Of a stretch of 64,000 nt of DNA, positions 59,301-64,000 are shown one piece after another. The stretch covers positions 2,852,001-2,916,000 of the forward strand of contig NC_014098.1 of the NCBI RefSeq assembly GCF_000092905.1, in the 5' to 3' direction. Numbering within the stretch: the first letter of the stretch is position 1; the number at the start of each line of letters is the position of its first letter. A model generated the notes under the pieces. That model did not search any database, was not told where the DNA came from, and saw nothing but the letters and a program-made list of their open reading frames with translations. The DNA is from Kyrpidia tusciae DSM 2912. Its GTDB lineage: Bacteria; Bacillota; Bacilli; Kyrpidiales; Kyrpidiaceae. Position numbers and translations under genes: made by a program.

Positions 59301-59706
59301 ACTCCGGCTCCTTCACATCGCCGGCCAGGGGACAGACCTCAGCGTTTGCGAGGTGGAGCAGCGCCTCCATGGTCGCCTCGTCCAGGTCATCCGCCGCGAG
59401 GCGCTGACGAAACCGTTCGTCTTGCAGGAGTAACGCTTTCTTCCGCCACTGCTCCAACAGCCCCTGTCCGGAACCCCTTTCGAGGCGCTGTTTGCCGTCT
59501 TCTGCACGGTCCTGCCCGACAACGCTCCGGCCCTGCGATCCCCGGCCGTCCTCTTGAAGTACCGTTTCGGATGCTCCTGCCCGGCTGCAGCCCGGCCTCG
59601 CGGCGTCCAGGCCGCCTTTCAGCAGGTCTCGCCGCTCGCGCAGGGTGCACGCCCGCCACCACCACGACGGTTTCACATGGCTCAACATCAAAACGGACAT
59701 CTTCAT
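56356..59706 (-). CDS. lanM: Class II lanthipeptide synthetase LanM
   Basis: A 1116-residue bifunctional enzyme. The N-terminal DUF4135 dehydratase has a kinase-like active site with GNDFHFENLI (about 402) and VDWETIF (about 418); it phosphorylates and eliminates Ser/Thr. The C-terminal LanC-like cyclase (from about 740) carries the zinc ligands in SWCHGAPGIG (about 968) and CLCHGDLGN (about 1017). It is of normal LanM length. It acts on the LanA peptides encoded downstream. Near-identical sequence to a fragment at 50590-50798. Confidence 0.96.
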   Translation of the reverse strand: MKMSVLMLSHVKPSWWWRACTLRERRDLLKGGLDAARPGCSRAGASETVLQEDGRGSQGRSVVGQDRAEDGKQRLERGSGQGLLEQWRKKALLLQDERFRQRLAADDLDEATMEALLHLANAEVCPLAGDVKEPEWVGVFREAMELAQEDDGKAVRCLGLDQAVRPFLLWALRAWERHFLPTPDDERIQWEPVIGSAIQTLGMELVQVAARTLVLELNVCRLREQLEGETPEERFQSFVRLLGRPEFLSAFYDEYAVLARLLTLRTKFYVNHVTELLDRYLRDVERLVRELGLDGSPLVELHSGVGDAHRQGRTVTRLRFGSGAQVVYKPRPLAGAVRVQRLLRWLGEKGFRPELGTVAILEGDGYGWEAFVEARPCPDEEAVRRFYRRTGALLAVAYCINGNDFHFENLIAAGESPILVDWETIFTQRPPYAFPDSADVRAKDQVAQSVLVTGLLPLLTFQGADGVGVELSGLGGKEQWLPHPVLQVEKEGTDEMRFVRKPKTIDPAVNRPWMERDGQRVVVEPGDYVDDIVAGFVEVCDLFARHRQELLGHGGALRSFARVPIRVLVRATHQYANLLIESYHPDYLRDALDRERLLDRIWAAPIDLRFIPAERDDMMEGDVPYFETVPESRDVWDSRGRRLAGVFPKTGMDAVVERLENLDPADVRRQAGWIRASLVAAGSDREEPAIGRGIPDPTPPPAFGIGELLGEAERMGWELVDTAIWGPRRRDCTWIGLGVNHRGQWNVSALDAGLYNGVAGVAFFLGYLSAVTGDETFRAAARAALETARGKTPFLTRFPSALFGLGSVLYAVSHLGPLLQFPGWEEDVRRMVGQLGQAVEADRSYDLLSGGAGVIHVLLNVHEQLGLQEALEVAVRYGDHLCRNRQQFDSGTAWVGEGHEGKGLAGMAHGTAGVVWALLRLAAATGDETYRRAAEEGLAYERSLYRPEAGNWLDLRHEGDAALRSVSWCHGAPGIGLSRAASLGWVSAEQRRGMVDELHAALRTTSAQGLGRSHCLCHGDLGNAELLLWAGRRLGNCALVEKARWIGAEAVKQMRDAGRYRHGVPMGLETVGLWLGSAGIGYQLMRLAVPARVPSVLLLEGASPRSGGCGAEGDEG

Positions 59707-59727
59707 TCACTCCCCCCGGATACCGAT

Positions 59728-61473
59728 TCATCGCACCGCTTGAAGGGCCTTCGCCGCATCCACAACCCCGGCGCCGGTCTCAGGATCCCGCCCGGGCGTC
59801 CCCACATCCACCGCCGTCCTCTCCAGGATGTTCCGCACCGTGACCGGATTCGCCGGATTCGTCCACGGCCCGAGCACGCCGCGAACACCCCGCTTGTCCC
59901 GCTCCTGGGCGATGACCAGAGCGGCCGCCGCCGCCACCTTCGGCGCGGCCAAACTGGTCCCGATCATCCATTCGTATCCTTTGGGCAGCCCGGCCATCCG
60001 GCTCAGCGGCGTCTGGGGAAGGTTGGTCGGATACGTCACCAGACACATGTTCCGAACATCGGCGATATGCTCGCTGTCCCACAGCGGGCCGAAATCCCCG
60101 CCCGGGGCGGCGAGATCCACATTCCGGCCATAGTTCGAGTAATAGGCCCGGGCTTGTTGTCGATTGGTCGCGGCGGTGGTGAGAACGCCGGGCAGCCCGC
60201 CGGGGGCGTGCACCTCAAGATCCCCGGGGTGCCCCAGTTGGTTCGCCAGTTGCGCCGGATTCCCGATGTCCACACCGTCTGTCCCCGAAGAAGCGACCAC
60301 CGTCACACCGTGGACCAGAGCGTAGGCCACGGCTTTCTGATACGCCAGGAGGTCCGCTCGGTCGGCGGGATTTTTCAGGGACTTGTAGGTGCCCAGGCTC
60401 AGGTTGATGACGTCGGCCCCGTCTTTGACCGCCTGAACAATCGCCTGGATCACCCAGCTCGACTGGGCGTCTCCGTGTTGGAAGACCCGGTACGGCACGA
60501 TCCCCAGGTGCGGACCGACGCCGAGAAGGAGCCCGTCGGCGGCGATGGTGCCGGCCACCATCGTGCCGTGGCCGAAGTCGTCCGCCGTGCTGGGGTCTCC
60601 GGGCACGAACGATCGACCAGGCGAAACGATGTTGTTCCGAAGGTCCGGATGGTTGGAGTCGATCCCGCTGTCGATCACCGCCACCTTCACCCGGTGATTG
60701 CCCGGTTGGACGGCGAAACTCTTGCCGTTTTCCGTCACTTCTTGAATGTCCCAGCCCCATTGTTGATAGAGGACCGCGCGGTCGACGTCCACCGAAGAGC
60801 CGGTGGTCACCGCGGTCGCCGCCGAGCCGGCACCGGTCGCCGGCGGGGCGGCCTTGTCCACGGCCGGGGAAAGCTTGGCTGACGCCGGGGAAACGTTTTC
60901 CGCCGGCGAGGTGGCCCCGGGGGCTGCCCCGGGCACGGGCGGCACCTGCACGGATGTTAAATCCACGGCGGAAAGCGGCAAGGTCTCCCCCACCGGGCGG
61001 TTGAGTTCGGTGTTGAGCGTGAGAATCGGATCGGCCCCCACCGCGTCCACGTCTCCCCCGAACCGGGCGGTGAGAACTCGCTTCACCGCATCGCCGCCCT
61101 CCCGGGTGGCCGTTTTTACGGCCACAGCCCCGATGTCGGGCAGGGGGGTCACCTTCACCCCGGGCTGAGCCGACAGGGCGTCCACCAAACCGGCCGGCAC
61201 CTGCCCGGATTTAAACACCACCAGCAGTCGATTCCCGGCCTCCGGGTCTGCAGGCCCCCGGACGGGTTGGCCGGCTGTCCCCGGCTCGCCGGCCGTCCGC
61301 GCCCCTCCGGTTCCGGACCGGTCCACCGACGCGGCGACGGCGGGGGCGTCAACGCCTTTCAGACCCGCCGCCCGGCCGACACCGACGCTGTCCAGAGCAC
61401 CCCATGCCACTCCCCCGGCGAGTCCAGCCATCAGCACCACCTGAATTCGTTTTCGCACGCCCTTTCCGGTCAT
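59728..61473 (-). CDS. S8 subtilisin-like leader peptidase (LicP/CylA type)
   Basis: A 581-residue serine protease: signal-like N-terminus, Ala/Pro/Gly-rich prodomain (about 30-215), then the subtilisin triad Asp (VAVIDSGIDSNHPDL, about 264), His (DFGHGTMVAGTIAA, about 302) and Ser (IGTSLAAPKVAAAAAL, about 506). In lichenicidin- and cytolysin-type systems such extracellular proteases trim a short oligopeptide left by LanT; DVQAES/DVNAES between GG/GA and the core would fit this. It starts inside the last codons of lanT (ATGA overlap). Confidence 0.9.
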   Translation of the reverse strand: MTGKGVRKRIQVVLMAGLAGGVAWGALDSVGVGRAAGLKGVDAPAVAASVDRSGTGGARTAGEPGTAGQPVRGPADPEAGNRLLVVFKSGQVPAGLVDALSAQPGVKVTPLPDIGAVAVKTATREGGDAVKRVLTARFGGDVDAVGADPILTLNTELNRPVGETLPLSAVDLTSVQVPPVPGAAPGATSPAENVSPASAKLSPAVDKAAPPATGAGSAATAVTTGSSVDVDRAVLYQQWGWDIQEVTENGKSFAVQPGNHRVKVAVIDSGIDSNHPDLRNNIVSPGRSFVPGDPSTADDFGHGTMVAGTIAADGLLLGVGPHLGIVPYRVFQHGDAQSSWVIQAIVQAVKDGADVINLSLGTYKSLKNPADRADLLAYQKAVAYALVHGVTVVASSGTDGVDIGNPAQLANQLGHPGDLEVHAPGGLPGVLTTAATNRQQARAYYSNYGRNVDLAAPGGDFGPLWDSEHIADVRNMCLVTYPTNLPQTPLSRMAGLPKGYEWMIGTSLAAPKVAAAAALVIAQERDKRGVRGVLGPWTNPANPVTVRNILERTAVDVGTPGRDPETGAGVVDAAKALQAVR

Positions 61474-64000
61474 TTTCCCATCCCCTCTCTGTGATCGTGT
61501 CGTTCGGGAATCCCGCGCCCGGAGACGAAATCGCCGTCCCGCCCGGCCGCATGGTCCTCCCGGGCCGCGTACAATCGGTGATAAAGCCCTCGTTGCTCCA
61601 ACAACTCCCGATGCGTCCCGATTTCTACGATGCTTCCGCGGTCCATCACCAGAATCCGGTCGGCATTTTCCACCGTGCTCAGGCGGTGCGCGATGACGAT
61701 CCGGGTGCAGCGAAGTTCCGACAGCCGCTCGTCCACCGTCCGCTCGGTCATCGCGTCCAGAAAGCTGGTGGCTTCATCCAAGATGAGCAGGGCGGGGCGT
61801 ATGACCAACGCCCGGGCGAGAAGCAACCGCTGGCGCTGTCCCCCGGAAAAATTCCCCCCGCTTTCGGAGACCTGGGTGTGGTACCCCAGAGGCAACCGCA
61901 GGATGTCGTCGTGGATGGCCGCTTGCTCGGCCGCCCACACCACGTCTTCCTCCGGCCGGTCCGCACGGTTCATGCGGATGTTCTCGGCGATTGTCCGCTG
62001 AAACAGCCGGCTCTCCTGAAGCACTGTCCCGATCCGGCTCCGCAGCCACGACAAGTCCCACTCCTCCAAGGGCACCCCGTCGTACAGGATCCGACCGGCG
62101 GTGGGTTTGTACAGCCCGAGGAGGAGCTTGACCAGGGTGCTCTTTCCGGCCCCGGACGCGCCGACGATGCCGATTTTTTCTCCCGGGCGCACGGCGAAAC
62201 GGATGTCCCGAATCACCGGCGGGCTGAATGCGCCATAGGCAAACGATACGTCTTCCAGCTCCACCCGGCCGCTGAGCGGCGCCCGGCAGAGGTTGCGGGC
62301 GGTGCCTGGATGTACGTCGCGACCTTGCGCCCGGCCGGCACCGCGCGGCAATGTATGCGGGAGCGCGCCCGCCTCGCCGTCTCCCTCACCCTGTTCCGCC
62401 CTCCCGCCCCGGATCCCGAGAAGGCCTTCCGGCTCCGCCCCCTCCGCCGGAGGCGGGGACGGGGTCGGCGTCATCGCCGCAGGAGTCATCGCCGGCGGGG
62501 GCGCCGGAGACCGCACCGGGACCGAAGGCGGCGCCGGAGCCGCCGGAGACACCGCCGGCAGCGTCGCTTGCACCTGCGCCCGGGGCACCGCGGCGAGCGG
62601 CGGCACCGCCGGCTCCGGCTCCTCCCCTTCCCGGCGAACCCTTGCCAAGGATTGCACCGGCGCTTGGACCGGGCGAACCCGGGGCTCGCCCCGGGGTTCA
62701 TCCGCCCGCCGCCCCAGCCCCTCGATCTCCTGTTCCGGCGTCGAGGCCACCACGTCGTAAATCCGCTGCAGGTATGAGCCGAGGAACAGAAGCTCATTGT
62801 ACGTCCCGGACAACGACACGATGGGCACGATGAACATCGTGGCAAGGGCCGAAAACCCGAGCACCGCCCCGAGGGTCAGTTCCCCCGCGGCGACTTTGAA
62901 CGCCCCGATCACCAGCACACCCAGAGGCAGGATGTACTGCAAACTGCTTGAGACGGTGTCAAATAGGGCCATCCACAGCTGTCTGCGCCAGGTCGACCGC
63001 AGCTGCTCGTCGAACAGACCCCGCCACCCTTTGACGGTATCCCCTTCCATCCCCAGGACTTTAATGTCGAGCACGCTTTGCAGACTTTCGCTCAGATAGC
63101 TCTGGGTTTGCACCTGGGCGGTCACCTCCCGGGCCGTGAGCCTGCGGCTCACCCCGGTCCCGGCCACCAACAGGGCGAACAGCGCCGCGCCCGCCAGGAT
63201 CACCGCGACCCCCATCGCCCAAGACTGAATCAGCATCAACACCGCGTAGACCACCAACAGCACCGTGTCGATGACCAAAGACACCGCCCGGGTGGACAGG
63301 ATTTGCCGGATCAAGACGTTGGCGTTGGCGCGAAACAGCAGATCCCCGCCTTTGCGTTTTTCAAAAAATCCATAGGGCAAACGAAAGAGGCGCTCCATGA
63401 ACTGCCCCATCATCGACAGATCCATCGCCTGCTGCAGCCGGGCCACCGCCACCGCCCGAACGTAAGACACCAACCAGTATGTGAGCCCCAGAAGCGCCAC
63501 ACTGTACACCACCGGCCCCACCGCCCCGATTCGTCCGGGCACCAGGACCTGGTCGGTCATCCACCGGGTCAACACCGGTACCGCCAACCCCAGTCCTTGC
63601 AGCAACAGGGAGACGGCGACAATTCCGACCAGCCACCCGGGATGCTGTAAAGCCAGGGACGCGAAGTAACGCCAGTGGGACCCGCGCCGACGGGGTCGAA
63701 AATCCGCCCCCCGCTCGAAAATGAGCGCATAACCGGTGAATTTTTGCGCCAGCTCGTCCGCGGACAGTCTCATGCGCCCATGGGCGGGATCCACAATCCG
63801 CGCATGGCGCCGGCCGATTTTCTCGAGGACGACAAAATGTTTTCCTTCCCAGTGGAGAATGGCGGGCCGTTTCAATTGTCCGAGATGGGTGGGGGCCACG
63901 CGATAGCCCCGGGGCTTCAACCCGAACTGACGCGCAATTTGGTCCAGATGATAGAACGAGATCCCTCCCCGGGCAACGCCGAACCGGTCCCGCAGCTCCG
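61470..64000 (-). CDS. LanT: C39-peptidase ABC transporter (N-terminus outside window)
   Basis: More than 840 residues. The N-terminal C39 peptidase is partly present: WEGKHFVVLEKIGRRHARIV with the catalytic His and VDPAHGRMRLSADELAQKFT with Asp; the catalytic Cys lies beyond 64000. The transmembrane domain follows, and the ATPase has Walker A VGASGAGKSTLVKLLLGL, signature SGGNFSGGQRQRLLLARALV, Walker B ALLILDEATSFLDA. Between membrane domain and ATPase is an unusual Pro/Ala-rich linker of about 150 residues (about 62265-62700). It cleaves double-glycine leaders and exports the peptide. First visible gene of the RiPP operon. Confidence 0.93.
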   Translation of the reverse strand, partial: ELRDRFGVARGGISFYHLDQIARQFGLKPRGYRVAPTHLGQLKRPAILHWEGKHFVVLEKIGRRHARIVDPAHGRMRLSADELAQKFTGYALIFERGADFRPRRRGSHWRYFASLALQHPGWLVGIVAVSLLLQGLGLAVPVLTRWMTDQVLVPGRIGAVGPVVYSVALLGLTYWLVSYVRAVAVARLQQAMDLSMMGQFMERLFRLPYGFFEKRKGGDLLFRANANVLIRQILSTRAVSLVIDTVLLVVYAVLMLIQSWAMGVAVILAGAALFALLVAGTGVSRRLTAREVTAQVQTQSYLSESLQSVLDIKVLGMEGDTVKGWRGLFDEQLRSTWRRQLWMALFDTVSSSLQYILPLGVLVIGAFKVAAGELTLGAVLGFSALATMFIVPIVSLSGTYNELLFLGSYLQRIYDVVASTPEQEIEGLGRRADEPRGEPRVRPVQAPVQSLARVRREGEEPEPAVPPLAAVPRAQVQATLPAVSPAAPAPPSVPVRSPAPPPAMTPAAMTPTPSPPPAEGAEPEGLLGIRGGRAEQGEGDGEAGALPHTLPRGAGRAQGRDVHPGTARNLCRAPLSGRVELEDVSFAYGAFSPPVIRDIRFAVRPGEKIGIVGASGAGKSTLVKLLLGLYKPTAGRILYDGVPLEEWDLSWLRSRIGTVLQESRLFQRTIAENIRMNRADRPEEDVVWAAEQAAIHDDILRLPLGYHTQVSESGGNFSGGQRQRLLLARALVIRPALLILDEATSFLDAMTERTVDERLSELRCTRIVIAHRLSTVENADRILVMDRGSIVEIGTHRELLEQRGLYHRLYAAREDHAAGRDGDFVSGRGIPERHDHREGMGK

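Overview
The window looks like the chromosome of a GC-rich, flagellated member of the Bacillota. The conserved genes (gatCAB, ligA, pcrA, a yerC-type regulator, secA, prfB with its programmed frameshift, long-form hpf, and flaG-fliD-fliS-fliT) and the Gram-positive Shine-Dalgarno sites (GGAGG) resemble those of Alicyclobacillaceae such as Kyrpidia. That placement is inference from gene content; no database was searched. Nearly all housekeeping genes lie on the minus strand.

Region 1 (1-5.9 kb) is a decaying c-di-GMP operon. It has a promoter, a c-di-GMP-I (GEMM) riboswitch, an intrinsic terminator, a 29-nt G tract, an EAL phosphodiesterase gene, a frameshifted FapA/DUF342 gene and a response-regulator stub. 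Next to it are a 120-bp MITE and a 1.7-kb insertion sequence that has the same ends as the MITE. The IS splits a DUF1284 gene with a perfect 7-bp target duplication.

Region 2 (5.9-16.5 kb) is accessory DNA. A mercury locus (ArsR regulator, a 50-aa membrane protein, merA) is interrupted by an IS605-like tnpB element and followed by an IS607 element. Then come a PadR/MFS efflux pair, a class II aldolase with its own palindromic operator, a fragment of an NmrA-like reductase, and a RelE-type toxin-antitoxin pair.

Region 3 (16.7-46.4 kb) is core genome: rlmD, a methyltransferase, gatBAC, tagO, ligA, pcrA, small HTH regulators, tRNA-Ile(CAU), prfB-secA-hpf, a cold-shock gene, an amino-acid ABC transporter, pxpABC (5-oxoprolinase) and the fliT-fliS-fliD-flaG group behind a sigma-D-like promoter.

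Region 4 (46.4 kb to the end) is a RiPP (modified peptide) locus transcribed leftward: LanT (C39 peptidase/ABC transporter, running off the window), an S8 protease of the LicP type, LanM, three CPBP membrane proteases, three class II lanthipeptide precursors, and a peptide of a different type. That last peptide has an LFIE-type leader and repeated (S/T)(S/T)xxxxEE units with no cysteine, the pattern known for plesiocin-type graspetides. A second copy of the precursor set lies about 6 kb further left, partly destroyed. Between the two sets are a group IIC intron placed just after a terminator, a LanM gene fragment, and an IS605-like element that itself carries an IS256-family element. No ATP-grasp ligase, which a graspetide would need, is present in the window. 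The co-location of class II lanthipeptide genes with graspetide-like precursors is the most novel feature.
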